A stretch of 64,000 nt of DNA from Apoderus coryli. Taxonomy: Eukaryota; Arthropoda; Insecta; Coleoptera; Attelabidae. The DNA lies in assembly GCA_911728435.2 (NCBI GenBank), contig OU452216.1, forward strand, positions 5,530,342 to 5,594,341. Direction: 5' to 3'. The position numbers were made by a program, and so were the translations under genes. This document shows, one piece after another, positions 43,535-55,922 of this stretch. The notes under the pieces are model-generated. The model saw only the letters and a program-made list of their open reading frames with translations, was not told where the DNA came from and made no database searches. Each line of letters starts with the position of its first letter. The first letter of the stretch is position 1.

Positions 43535-44820
43535 TGCATTGTTGTCTTTTGAATGATATTTGTATTTTGTTATTTCTCGTATTTTTTATTAGTTCTTTTG
43601 ACAGCTCTGGTGTCATCAATACACCTGTATCCCGAATTGCACCAAATTGCGATGCTATTGAACAAGCATATAATCCTAAATATAATATTCTTTTTGAACT
43701 ACCTGTATCTCGAAAACCAAGCCGTAGCGGACCCATGTACATATGAAATTTGTATCTTAAAATTAGTCAAAGAATCACCCTTTAAAGTTTGTACAAGTAA
43801 TTATGCAACACCCTGTATACATAGATACTTTGATTTGCAATTTGCAAATCTGTCAAACTAGGTAATGCTGTTTTTTTTTATTTACTTTCAAATATGGTGT
43901 TATGTAATTGTAATCAAATTAAATGTTTGGGGATGATATTTACGAGTTTTATTTTTTTATATAGAGAAACTGTTATTCAGTTTTTAAGGATCAATCTGAA
44001 GCAGACGATTGTCCTTGTTAAAACATGAAAAAAGTTATTGTCTTGATACTTTTAACACCCTGTTGGTGGGTTTTTAAAGCTTTTTACGAAACGTGTTAAC
44101 AATACAATCTACATAAATCGTTAGTTTTTTAAAGTTTTATGATCATTGCACAAAAACCAATATTAGGGAGACTGTAAGTTTTTTTTCAATTCGGCGTTGC
44201 AGAATTTGAACCTAATTGTGATAATTGTGTTATTTTACTAGTATAGATATTTTTGAGTAAATTAATTCGGTTATAATCGATGAGTAAAATACATTTCACA
44301 AAAACCCTGAACCATATTTCTCAATAGATTTAAATTTTCATTAAAAACAGATTAAAAATTCTAATTTTTTACATCCTGCATTTCGAAACCGTATTTTTTT
44401 AAATAATTATTGTCATGCTGGAAATTTCAAACCTTATTTACTTCAGCAACTTGTAAAAAGCACAGCCTTTTTAATATTAATATTTCTTAAAATCGATATT
44501 ACGCGATAACGATGACTTTCTATCAATATCACAGAAGGATACATTTATTACGTATATAATTTGTTAGATTTTACATCTCCGAATTGAAACACACGCAAAA
44601 AATGTGCATAAAAAAGTTAGGGTAGCATTTCACGCCTGTATGCCCCTTTAATTTACCCGCCTCTGAGATTTATTTTTTCATAATGTTAACGACAAGTTGA
44701 ATCTGCTGTTTGAGTTTGATCCTTAAAACTGAATGAGGTAATAACCGGAAGTCCTATCTATAACGCCAAATTTCGTTAATTTAAATATAACTTTTTGATG
44801 CATCCTTATATCCGAAATTT
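43535..44820. other. no recognised gene; MITE-like scraps
   Basis: CACCCTGTATAC at 43810 and ACACCCTGTT at 44050 look like single mariner-type ends. No partner ends or coding sequence were found. Confidence 0.35.
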
Positions 44821-44826
44821 AAAATT

Positions 44827-44858
44827 AAATGACTAAAATAATATTATTTTAGTCATTT
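44827..44858. repeat. perfect 32-bp palindrome
   Basis: AAATGACTAAAATAAT is followed directly by its complement with no loop. It could form a cruciform and may be the centre of a fold-back element. Confidence 0.85.
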
Positions 44859-45252
44859 AAAATTATTGTCTAAAACATTTAATAAACCAGCCCTGTATAT
44901 TTATACTATTATAGTAATTTCTTTTATTTTCGTCCATACACATTAATCTTTGCGTAGATAGGTATACGTATACCATATAATTTTATATTACCCGACAAAA
45001 AACACTGCTGCACAGTAGTACATATATGATACCTATAATATAAAAACAAACTCCCACCTCGTAGGGGAAAGTATACTCGTCCTTGTCTAACATTGCCCAT
45101 ATGATTATTTAATTTCAACACAATACATATAACGCCATCTACAATTTCCATGGTTGCATGTTTTTCTAATAGATGTAGCTTGTGTCGAGACAGTTTCAAT
45201 TTTTGTTTTATTTCCCATATACGCTGACTATCTATTGTGTAGATTAATCTTT

Positions 45253-46690
45253 GCTATTAGACTACTCTAAAGCTTTTGATAAGATTAATCACGAACTCCT
45301 CTTTTCAATACTAAAGTACTCTGGTTTCTCCGACTCAGCACTTATTTTAATGAAAAATTTTATCAGTAACAGGTTTCAATACGTAGAAACTGATAACGGT
45401 ATGGGTGAGGTTCTGTCAGGTGTTCCGCAAGGATCCGTTTTGTCCCCTTTAATTTTTTGTATATATACGTCTAATATGTATAAGTGTTTGAGATATTCTC
45501 AAAATTACGAATATGCTGATGACCGTCAAATCAAATTTTCTTTTGATTTTGATGAGTTGAATGCGGCTTTGGGTAACTTCAATAATGATATCGACAGTTT
45601 AGTAGAAAATTATAGAGAAAATCAGATGCTTATTAATCCTTCAAAATCAATTCTGCTACTTTTTGGAAAACATAAAGAAACCGCACAAGAATCTTTTATA
45701 GTAAAAATTGACAACAACGTAATACCTTTCAAGTCATCAGCAAAAAGCTTAGGAGTACAAATTGACACAGATCTTAGATTTACCCAGCATATTTCATCTA
45801 ATCTAAATAAGGCATATGCTAATTTGAAATTGCTATACCCTCATCGCCACTCCTTACCAAGGATATTAAAAATTATGCTAACGGATACATTGGTGTTAAA
45901 TTTTTTCAACTATTGTGACATAGTATATGGGCCATGTATTTCCAGCTTTGACAAAAACAGGATTCAGCGTTTACAAAAATGTTGTTTAAGATACGTATAT
46001 ATGGCATCCGCAAGTATGAACCAGTCTCACACAAACTTAAATCTGCTAAGTGGTTAAACATGGAAAATCGGAGAAGATTTCATTCGGTTTGCTTATACCA
46101 TTCCATCATAACATCTAGGAGTCCCCCATATGTGTATAATAAAATTACTTTCAGATCTGATGTCCACACCTTAAATCTTAGGTTTAGGAGTCTTTTGTCT
46201 CCGCCGCCTCACCGGAGCGCACTGTTTCTTAGATCATTTTCTTTCAACATCCACGCAGTGTATAATAATCTAACCTCACGCCTAAAGTCATTTAGTTATG
46301 CCTGTTTCAGGAACTCCTATAGAGCTTTTCTTCTAGAGCGAATGTGATTGACATAAAAAAGGAACTTCAATTTGTATGTGTATCTCATTATGTTTTATCT
46401 TGATTTTTTATTTTTAGTTTTCTTTGTAAAATAAGTTTATTATTGTTATCAAATTTAAAATATATATAAATATATATGTCCAATGAGAGGAAGAGGAGTG
46501 GACTGTTGTCAAATTTTTTTTATTTATTTATTTTTTTCATTTCATGTACTTCAGTTTTAGTGATCTGGGTTAGAATTATCAGGTCTGCTGCCTTCTAACC
46601 CTTTTCGTAATCTTTACATATGTAATTATTATTTTTACAATGTCATTTTGTATTGTACGGATTGCGAATAAATAGATTATTATTATTATT
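45253..46690 (+). pseudogene. LINE-B copy, 5'-truncated, one frameshift
   Basis: Starts in RT at LLDYSKAFDKINHELL, then SGVPQGSVLSPLIFCIY, intact EYADDRQIKFSF, AKSLGVQIDTDLRF and NRIQRLQKCCLRYVY (to 46057). The frame shifts near 45985 to IYGIRKYEPVSHKLKSAKWL, YVYNKITFRSDVHTLNLR and RNSYRAFLLERM (46347). 3' UTR ends in (TTA)n at about 46680. Confidence 0.87.
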
Positions 46691-46699
46691 AATATATGT

Positions 46700-48540
46700 T
46701 TGTTATTTTGTATTTATTTTGTTTACCAATGTGTTAAATATTTCTATGAATTAGTGTGATTGTATATTATAACCATAGATAAATTGTTTTATCTATGTTG
46801 ATGTTTGTATTGTTTCTGTCCTGTAGGTGGAAGATCTTTCTTCTGTATGGACAGATGTATTCTAAATAAATAAAAAACCAATGCCAAACTATGGAAGTGG
46901 CCTAAATTATTGGCAGGTCACTCTGTACACAATTCCGAAAGATTGGATGCATTTTTTCCCAAAAAATTTTAAAGCACCAACAACTATAAAATTCCCAGTA
47001 TTTGAAAGTTCCTCCCTTTAAAAAAGACTATTAAAATAGGATTTCCTTTGATGGCTTTGGAGATACCTAGCGAATATCAACACATAAAAATCTCGGTACA
47101 TTTCGTTCAACAGGTTACAGACAGACACCCAGCCAAAATTGTTGGCATGTATTTAAGAGTGGGCAATAATAGTAATACTGAAAACACAAATACATGTGTT
47201 TGTAAACAGAACGATTCAGTAGTTGTTAAATAACTCTGTGGTGCTATTATGAAAGATGCACTAGTTTAAACAATATACGACGGACGCGGTAACATTGTGT
47301 TCTTCTTTCAACTATTTCGAATTCGATGATAGTGAAGAATGTGATACATTCATAGATATTGTTTTCAATTGCTATTTTGCTTTGATTATATTGTCAATAA
47401 TAAATAATTTAATAGTGATAATTTATTATTTGTGTTGTGCTTTAAAATTTATACATCATCCTCTTATCAAATGGTGCCTTTCGATTAACCAAAGACAAAT
47501 CGGAAGAATAATTTTCTAATAATATTGTTATTATTGTTGGTAAGTTGATTACTACTGTATTATTGTCTGTAACTTACAATTTAAGTCTACTTTAATAGAA
47601 TTACGAACCTACATTACTGGTTTGTTCTAAAGAATCCTGTTCTAAATCCTCATTTCTGGGTATTGTGGTACCATATTTATATAAATATACAGTGAGAACG
47701 AAAAGTAACGCATAAATTCGATAACGCATATGTCACTCTTGGTTTTAAGTGCAGCGTAAATATAAGAGACAGGATAATCACTGTCGTCGGTATTTTTGTG
47801 TGTCGTTTACAGAGAAAAGCCGCATGCAACAATATAACATAGCCGAGGAAGCGAAATACGGGGGTATCTATGGTCGCGTGTTTAATAATTATTCTTACGA
47901 GGGTGGTAAAAATGTAATTGTATATTCTTTGTTATTTAAATCAAGCAGGTAGTTTTTAAATTAACACCATTGGTACATAATGTTTTTTTTTTATTTCTTT
48001 TTTACAAAATTACCGATGTACAAATGTAACAAAGGCTTACAAAAGAAAATAAATTGAAAAATTACAAAATTACATATACTTAACTAAATAAGTATTTAAT
48101 AAATTGAAACATAGATATGAAACCCTGTATAACTTGTTAAATTCGAGAAGTTCCTTTCCTATACTTTTTATTCATATCATATTTCATGAGCTTAAGGCTA
48201 AGCGTTTGTTTTTTTAAATTATTGAAACAAAAAAAAAAAAGGAAAAATTGCCACCAAAAAAGTCAGCAATTTTTTAGCATTTTAATTATTTTTTTTTTTC
48301 TATTTAAAAACAAAAGAACAAGCAAAAAATGAAAGTAGGCCTATAGGTTTTTTGATACAGTTTTTCGTTGTAAATTCAACCAATTTACTGGTGTAAAAAA
48401 TCAGTATTTTCAAAATTTCCAAGGCAACTTGATTTTTCAAAACTATAAAATTATATCAATCTTTGGGTAATTGTGTCCTTAAGTAATAATTTCTCGAAAC
48501 ATGAATTGTCGGTATAGGACAAAAATAAACAAAAGTCTAA
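46700..48540. other. no recognised gene
   Basis: Contains a LINE-like tail near 46860 (AATAAATAAAAAACC) and short unassigned ORFs, such as MMALEIPSEYQHIKISVHFV at 47048. None matches a family I know. Confidence 0.4.
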
Positions 48541-48543
48541 ACT

Positions 48544-48588
48544 TTAGCCAACGTTTCGTTTATTATACATAAACTTCTTCAGGGCTAA
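48544..48588 (-). ncRNA. hammerhead ribozyme candidate with 7-bp stem I
   Basis: Minus strand: TTTAGCC, CTGAAGA, stem II GTTTAT/ATAAAC, GAAA, palindromic ACGT, T, then GGCTAAA, a perfect 7-bp partner for TTTAGCC. It lies 3' of the Penelope fragment on the same strand. Confidence 0.85.
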
Positions 48589-49012
48589 AACAAAATACCA
48601 TGACAACAAAAGCGTATACAAGAAAAATTACAAAGTAATACCTTGTCTAGTCGTTCATATTATATAAAACAATAAAGTCATTTTCAACATAATTGAATAC
48701 ACATAACAAATAACTTGATCAACACAATACGAATAAATAAATAACTTTATCACATTTCAGTGGTAGAAAATTCTTAATGATATACATCGTCGTTGTTCTT
48801 AATTTAAGTAGCCTTATAAAAAAAATTACAACTAAAAAACATAAATATATCCTATCTCGGATTATACTTGTATACAGTCAGGCCAAATTTCAGTGTACAT
48901 TATTTTATATTACCATTCATTTACAAACTCAAATGAACAGCAAGCAAGCAATCACAGTGCTTCTTCCCAACACAACTTCCCTGATCTCTTAATAGTATTC
49001 AATTTTAACATT

Positions 49013-49519
49013 TTAATTTGTGAGTAGAGCAGAGTAAATGATGCTTAGGTTCATTCTGTCAGTTCTAAAATTGACCGATTTTTCTTTAAATTTGTTGATG
49101 TGGAGCATCTCTGATAATGCTCTCTTTTTATAATTAGTCTCGCGGTCCAAAATGCTTGTGTTATCAAAGTCGAAACAGTGATTTGTTTCGAAGTGGTGGT
49201 TTGACAGGGCTGTTTTTGTACTTGAGTCTAGCTTTTCTGGGCGGCAATCATTAGCGTGTTGTTTAAGTCTTTGATGTAATCTATTCTTTGTCATACCAAT
49301 GTAAATCTTTTCACAATCCTTACACGGTATGGAGTATACTACTTCAGAAATACTCTGTCTAGGGTTCCTATCCTTCAAGCTTGTGAACAAATTCTGTACT
49401 TTTTTCTTTGAATACGTTACGATATTAGAATTAAAGGTCTGTAAGCATTTCACCAATTTATTGCTAAGTCCACTTACTTGGGGGATTTTCAGGTATTTCT
49501 TGTGTTCGGCATCCGACAA
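49013..49519 (-). pseudogene. Penelope-like element, GIY-YIG endonuclease part
   Basis: Open 168-residue frame, truncated at the N-terminus. It reads VVYSIPCKDCEKIYIGMTKN, RLHQRLKQHANDC, then ALSNHHFETNHCFDFDNTSI and KKRALSEMLHI. This is the C-terminal GIY-YIG nuclease of Penelope-like retroelements, with the CxxC before YIG that marks the group. The RT domain is absent. Hammerhead motifs lie on the same strand on both sides (49613 and 48544), as in Penelope pseudo-LTRs. Confidence 0.87.
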
Positions 49520-49612
49520 GTTTTCCGATTTTCCGATGATAAAATTATAATTTGAAAAAGTAGTCCATTCTGAAGTGGAGTTTAATAGAATTTAATAGAA
49601 TCCAGAATTAAT

Positions 49613-49660
49613 CAGCCATACATGTTTCGGGACTAGACCAGTCCCATCATCAGTGACAAG
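49613..49660 (-). ncRNA. hammerhead ribozyme candidate, consensus core
   Basis: Minus strand: GTCA, CTGATGA, stem II GGGACT/AGTCCC, GAAA, palindromic ACATGT, A, then TGGC pairing with GTCA (one G-U). Confidence 0.83.
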
Positions 49661-49973
49661 TCAACAATCGAATGAACTTAACGCTGGTCAAAAATTCCAG
49701 GAAGACAGTTTCCCAGTTTTTAGTGCGTTTATTGGTATGCAAATTTAACGTTCAACTTGCCATTTTATGGAACAATATTATTTTTTTTGAACTAGATTTA
49801 TAAAAAGAAAATTCACGTATAAAAAAAAAAACAATATATTTTATTTTTATTTAATAGTTTTATTGTTTTACATAAAAAAAAAATTTCACGAAATGGCCCG
49901 AATGCATTGCATACTCTATTAACTTTGAATGCTTGAATATTGCACATTGCAATGTAGTTTTTCGTAACTGACT

Positions 49974-50022
49974 GTATTACCACTGATGATGGAGCTTGTA
50001 GCTCCGAAACATGTTTGGTAGT
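49974..50022 (+). ncRNA. hammerhead ribozyme candidate, consensus core
   Basis: TACCA, CTGATGA at 49983, stem II GGAGCT/AGCTCC, GAAA, palindromic ACATGT, T, then TGGTA pairing with TACCA. The cleanest plus-strand copy. Confidence 0.87.
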
Positions 50023-50111
50023 TTAATAATATCTTTGTTTCGTTTCGTGGAGGATTGACTTTCATTTCCAGTTAAATACATTTACTCCACTCACCGGACC
50101 ACCCAAGTATA

Positions 50112-50443
50112 CAGGGTGATTCAAAAAGATGCGGCAGTATTTAAGAGGGTAGGTAGGTTTATTTTAAATTAAACCAAATACCTCCCTAACAATATCTTTG
50201 CAATTTGGCAGCGTTGTTGCTAGAAATAGAGTGCTTATATGTCCTTAACTACATCAAAATTATGTTAAGTCCAGTGGCGTTATGGGGGCAACTTAATAAA
50301 AATTATTGAGAAAAAAAATGTACACCACTGACTATAAGTTAATTTCGATATTATCTTGACATAAATCAAATTAAAAAAAAAATAGGGTTGTAACTTGAAA
50401 ATTCGAAAGTAGGGACCACACCCAGATAATCGGAACCACCCTG
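50112..50443. mobile_element. 332-bp mariner-type MITE
   Basis: CAGGGTGATTC at the left and GGAACCACCCTG at the right, inside TA. The left part (AAAGATGCGGCAGTATTTA) recurs at 55072. No ORF of its own. Confidence 0.75.
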
Positions 50444-50925
50444 TATATGTGAAAATATTGTGAACCATTAAACTTTTCATATTTATTTTTTTATTATTTT
50501 TGAACCGTAATTCAAATTTTTTTCAGTTTACTTTTATTAGGGTGTTCGGTTCTTATAAAACATATTCTTTACAAAACATTTTCAAATAAATCTTTATTAA
50601 TTAAATTAAATCTTAAATATCTTAAATAATTAATAATTAATTATTTAAGATAATTTTTTATATATAATATATGATACTTAAGTTGAGTGGTAGTCTTTGC
50701 TGACTAGTGAATAGATAACTGTGTTACTTGGGTTGATCAGCAAATCTTTTTGAATAAAACTATTTTACGTTATGCCAAGCTTTCGATATATTTTTATATT
50801 TTCCTTATTACCTAACACAAATTGCAATACGTCAATAGCAAAAATAACAAACAATTTTCTATATAGTTACAAATACAACATTTAAAACACTAGTAGTAGT
50901 AAATAGTGGTATAGTTTATATATTC

Positions 50926-51228
50926 TCAGCTGAAAATGAATAAAGCTTTGGGCGGCATACATCTATCGGTTTGGAGGCATGGGCGTATCATAATTATTTT
51001 AGCAAAATAATGCAAATTTAGATATTTATATATATATATATATATATTTTTTCTGTGTTGTTCTATTTCTAAAATTTTGGTATTACAAAAGTTGAAAGTG
51101 TGGCTTGAGGCTTGAATATGTTTTTTAAGCGCTGTTTTGCTATTAGAGTTTTTGTGTCCGTTTAATCTTGTCTCTAAATTTTGCATGGTTTGTCCAATAT
51201 AGACACCATCGCAATTGTTACATGGAAT
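50926..51228 (-). pseudogene. Penelope-like GIY-YIG fragment
   Basis: Minus strand: YQIPCNNCDGVYIGQTMQNL, ETRLNGHKNSNSKTALKKHI, then HTFNFCNTKILEIEQHRKN. An IYIYIY (TA) repeat expansion breaks the end. The upstream residues NVFY continue on the far side of the LINE at about 52817-52835. Confidence 0.8.
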
Positions 51229-52816
51229 TTGGTAATAATATCTTTATTCTGTCACAAGTCATACAAAACGTTGTATATAGACACGTCCTAGTTTTACTAC
51301 ACAATACAATAAATGATCCAACCTCGTTCCTTATAACACATAAGGCAATAAACAAACACGTCACAATCTAAAATTTGAAGACACTTATACAGTTGCAGTT
51401 ATATAAATTAAATACAAACAAAAACACCAAAAAAACAATCTACGATGTTTCCATAATAGTTGTAAATTCATGAAGGCTATAGATCGTGTTAGAATTAAGG
51501 AAAGCCTTTAGTTTAGTTTTAAATTTACCCTCTGTCCGACAAACTCTTATGTCGTTCGGAAGAAGATTATAAAAATATCGCCCAGAGTAATGCGGTGATT
51601 TCTTATAAACCTCATGATTCGGTCTGGGCAGATACAGGCGATTTCGTCCACGTGTAAAATGTTGATTATTATTAATGCCACAAGTAGGCGTAATGTTTCT
51701 GTTTTTGAATGTGTAACACAGTAGTTTTACAAATATATTGAAGTGACTGTAAGCAACTTATGTTTTTTAAATGTATCTCTACATGTTCCTAGAAACGGGA
51801 TATTAAAGATTCGTCTCACCGCTCGCTTCTGCAGCACAAAGACCCTGTCAACTTCAACACTTCTACCCCAAATCACAATATTGTATGCAATCACTGAATA
51901 GATTAAAGCAAAATAAACAGAAATAAGAGATGGGGTATCCATGAATCCTCTTAGAGATCGAAGTTAGTATAGATTCTTATTCAGTTTACTGCAAACGGCG
52001 TCGATATGCGTTACCCAGTCCAGTCTGTCATCCACAAGCACCCCCAGCAGTTTCGCCGACCTTGATAATGGCAAAAGAACGTGATTGAATTTAATTTCGA
52101 TATTTGATGATTTATATCTATTGAAGGGCAGTGCCACGGTCTTACCATAGTTTATGATCAGTTTGTTTTTCCTGCACCACACCTGGAACTCATATAGTGT
52201 AGCATTGATCTTCCGCTACAGAATCTAAGAATCCTTGTCGGACAACAATATGGTTGTGTCATCTGCATAGAGATAAAGGGAACCGTGTGGGATATTAGCT
52301 GAAAGATCATGCTAAAAAGCAGAAAGAGCAAAGGTCCAAGTACACTGCCCAGAGGCGTTCCCAAACCGATGCTCCGCGACCCTGACACTACCGACTCAAC
52401 CCTAACCGCTATTCGTCTATTTGTTAAATATGATCGAATCCATCTGTTAATCGACCCACGTAACCCAAGAAGAACTTTGTACACAGGAAATCTCTGTCGA
52501 CCACATCGAACGCATTCGACAGGTCAAACAGGAACGCCACAACATAAAAACCGCCATCCATCAGATCGTGCACTCTCTGAATGAACTGAAGTGTACAGGT
52601 TTCCATTGAAAAACCCTCCCTGAAGCCGTGTTGACATTCACTCAAAACGTTAGTAAATTTTAAAAATTCAAATATTCTGTCTGCTACAATCTTTTCAATA
52701 TCTTAGATAAAGTACTTAGCAGGGCTATAGGCCTGTAATTCTCCAGCGCTAGTTCATTACCTTTTTTATATATAGGGATAATGAGGGCATTTTTTAATTG
52801 ATCTGGAAATATCTAG
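51229..52816 (-). pseudogene. LINE inserted in the Penelope fragment
   Basis: Minus strand frames: DQLKNALIIPIYKKGNELAL, CQHGFREGFSMETCTLQFI, FLFDLSNAFDVVDRDFL, LGTPLGSVLGPLLFLLF (shifted before the catalytic region), MWCRKNKLIINYGKTVALPF, LLGVLVDDRLDWVTHID, LQKRAVRRIFNIPF, and the end RPNHEVYKKSPHYSGRYFYN. Multiple frameshifts. The tail at 51229 is TAATAATATC. A CR1/Jockey-like LINE not obviously in families A-C. Confidence 0.83.
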
Positions 52817-52949
52817 AGTAGAATACATTAGTTGCATTTTAGTTTATTTATTTGACGAAAATAAAGATGAATGTTGTCTTTATTTAAAAAAAGTTTTGTA
52901 AAGAAAATTTTTTATAAGAACCGAACACCCCAAGAAAAGTAAACTGAAA

Positions 52950-53470
52950 CCAATTAAACTTTTCTTTGGGACATTTTTTGTCATTAACATCAAATTAAAA
53001 ATTATATTTAGCCTGTATAGACTGATTAAATAGGGAGATATTTGGAATTGATGACTCTTATCTTTATTTAATTTTATTCTATACTTTTTTACCCTATTTA
53101 TTTAAGTATTTTCTTCGTAAACATAGAAATAGTTATAAGGTTTATAACTATTGTTTGTAAATTTTTATTATAATTCAAAACATGTTTTACCTACGTGTAC
53201 TTATTAATTTATGTAATTCGTCTGAAGTTTGTAATTTGTAGATCATGGTCTAATATGTCTTCACAAAATGATAGTTTGGTAGTGCTTATGTTAAATAACA
53301 TAATTATTATTAAAAGCATTGCGATTGAAGGTTCTTTAGGTTTTTGATAAAATAGGAAAGAAGGTCAGTTTTATTTCAAAACGACTTAACGAAATTTAAC
53401 CGAATTTGGTACAAAAATACTATTGGACATGGCGAGGACCTGATTAGATTTTGGGACTCAGAGGGCGTAG
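52950..53470. other. no recognised feature
   Basis: AT-rich sequence without coding signal. Confidence 0.5.
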
Positions 53471-53474
53471 TTAA

Positions 53475-53835
53475 GGAGTATAAAAAAGGGACAAAATTTG
53501 TAAAAAAAAAAATCAAATTTACTAAACTAAATGGAAACTAACGTGATTTTCTTTGTGTTAATATATTTTGGCCTAGAAAAGACTGCGATGTACAATTTAT
53601 GTATACAGGGCGTGCGTGCCCTATATGAGTCTCAATTCTATCTCGGATATTATTAGAGCCAAATTCTATACAGAAATTTAATTCAAATTCGCATGGCCTG
53701 TATAGGTACATAAATTGTACATCGCAGTCGTTTCTAGGCCAAAATATATTGACACAAAGAAAATCACGATATTTTCCATTTAGTTTAGTAAATTTTTATT
53801 TTTTTTTAAATTTTGATCCTTTTTTATACTGAAGT
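53475..53835. repeat. long inverted repeat, arms ~125 bp
   Basis: TTTACTAAACTAAATGGAAA and ATATTTTGGCCTAGAAAAGA in the left arm are mirrored at the right up to TTTTTTATACT near 53830, with few differences. The loop of about 100 bp includes a CAGGGCGTGCGTGCCCTATA mini-hairpin. Likely a fold-back element; no ORF. Confidence 0.85.
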
Positions 53836-53959
53836 GTAGAAATAGAGGGTAAAAAATTAAAAAAAAATTGATATTTAATGAACTAAATTAGAAATTAAGC
53901 AATTTTTGATTTACCAAAAGATCTTGCGCTAAAAAAAGACTGCGATGAACAAATAATGT

Positions 53960-54295
53960 GTAATAATAAGACCCTGGATAAGGTAGCAGTTCCTTTTCAA
54001 GGACCGCATTGTCATATTCAAATATGCATGCCAAATGTGATGCACCCAGTCAGTTGAGGCCACCTCGTCCAACTCACGCACTTTCAATCTTCGATCATCT
54101 AATATAATTCCATGGATTTTATCGACGATTTCTGGCGTAACGACTTGTTTTGGGGGACCTGAACGTTCAACGTCACTTATACTGCTACGGGCAGAACGGA
54201 AATCAATAAATCACTTGAACTTGACGGTGCAGAGTCCCCGAAGTATTTATCAAGCATCTCCTTGGTTTCAGTACTGTAATTGTCTACGGATAGAT
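53960..54295 (-). pseudogene. mariner transposase N-terminal fragment
   Basis: Broken frames on the minus strand read DVERSGPPKQVVTPEIVDKI, HGIILDDRRLKVRELDEVA and WVHHIWHAYLNM, the helix-turn-helix part of mariner transposases. Different from the copy at 29801. No ends found. Confidence 0.7.
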
Positions 54296-54299
54296 GGCA

Positions 54300-55065
54300 G
54301 TTGAGGAACAGTGTTTCCGTTAAAGTTACTGCGCGGAAAAAACTCAAGGAGTCACGGAATTATCAAACTGCCCTCGTATTAAAAAATTACTATTTAATTC
54401 ACACAGTTTATACGAGAAAGTCGCAGCATTTAAATAGGAAATAAGGAAAAAGAATCATGTAAGATTAATTACTATATTATGTAATCATTATCACTCTTAA
54501 GTAATATTCTTTCGGTATAAATGGTGTTGTCGTTATTTGTTTTTATTAATTCATTTGTATGTTTTTTATTTTATAATTACGACATATTTTTTAGGCATGC
54601 TACATCAATTTGATTCAATTCGGTAGAGAAATTAATAACACAACATAAATACACTAATAAAAAAGAGCTAAAGCCACATTTAGTACCCATATAGTGCATA
54701 TTTTAACCTAATCTGGTACAAAAATACTACAGGATCATATGTCTAGGTGGTGACTAACTTTTGGAAAACATAGGCGTAGGCAAAAGGCTTAAAACCGAGG
54801 TCATAACATAAAAAAAGGATTAGAATTTCTAAACTTAACCGAAAAATGGAATAATTTTTCATAGCTAACTAGATACTTTTCAAAAAATAGCACAACTTTT
54901 CGAAATCAAAAGTAAATTGAAAATTGACAAATTATTATGTTTTTTCTTGTGATTTTTTTTTCAAATTATATATTCTAAGTTTAAATAACCACAATAATAA
55001 TAATACAACGTGCTTTATTGGTAGATATAAAACTCTAAAAGGCCTATACAAAAAATTAAGAATAC
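54300..55065. other. no recognised feature
   Basis: The only echo is TGGTACAAAAATACTA near 54714, seen also at 53406. No gene. Confidence 0.45.
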
Positions 55066-55071
55066 AATATA

Positions 55072-55281
55072 CAGGGTGCTTCACAAAGATGCGGCAATAT
55101 TTAGAGTCTTTTTGTCTATTTTTGCAGTAGTTTTATTTACGTATTAATAAAATTTATTGGCAAAAAAATGTACGCCACTGACTGGAATTTAATTTAGATA
55201 TTGTCTTGAGATAAAGCAACTAAAACTACAACCTAAGGAATCGCATTATTACTGGGTGTAATTTGATTAGAAGCGACCCTG
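55072..55281. mobile_element. second copy of the 50112 MITE, right end decayed
   Basis: CAGGGTGCTTCACAAAGATG and GCGGCAATATTTA match the left of 50112. GCCACTGACT and TTGTCTTGAGATAAA match its middle. The right end reads GAAGCGACCCTGG. Confidence 0.68.
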
Positions 55282-55922
55282 GTAGTTTTGAGATAATTTT
55301 TTACTAAATATAGTAACCAATCAAATTACTTAATCTTAAGTCATCTGTCAAATTTCATCCAATCACCTCTGGATTACAGCGATAATACCCTACATGTGGT
55401 GTTTTTTTTTATTAAAAATTAATTAAACGTCAAACTGACAACTGGTTTAAAAATGTCGCGAAGATTTGGTATTGCATCTAACGATGCAATTAATGATATT
55501 ATATCTAATAATATACCAAGAAATACAATCAAATCAAAAAAATATGTATGGGAAATATTTCTCGAGTTTTGTGCGACCAGAGAATACGAACTGAATGCTG
55601 AAACGAGTTTGCATAATTTGGCTAATATATGAGAAAAGCTAACGGAACTGAATATAAAGAAGCAACTGTAAAAAACAATTTGGAATATTACGAGTATGCT
55701 ACTCCAGGAAAAATACTTGAATGACTTCAAAATTGTATTCGACCCGTTTACCAGTGTGATATTCAAAAATGTGCGAGATGCAAGAAATGCAAAACGTAAA
55801 AGATTACAGCAGGATCCAAACAAAGGAAAATGCAGTTCATCAAATTTGAGTTCAAGTGATTTGGCTAGAATCATTGGATTATGGGATGAATGTACACCAG
55901 AAGGCTTACAAAAATTTTTTTA

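Larger units (their letters stand above)
50522..52948. mobile_element. element with ~75-bp inverted repeats carrying PLE and LINE
   Basis: Left arm TTCAGTTTACTTTTATTAGG and GTGTTCGGTTCTTATAAAA; right arm is the inverse with few changes (52860-52948). The interior is a Penelope-like fragment which is itself interrupted by a LINE. The superfamily is not clear and no target duplication is obvious. Confidence 0.68.

Noticed and set aside
47048..47233. MMALEIPSEYQH ORF as a host gene
   Set aside because: Sixty residues, no family match, no splice context, in transposon-rich DNA.
51030..51050. TATATA run as a promoter
   Set aside because: It is a TA microsatellite expansion inside the Penelope fragment.
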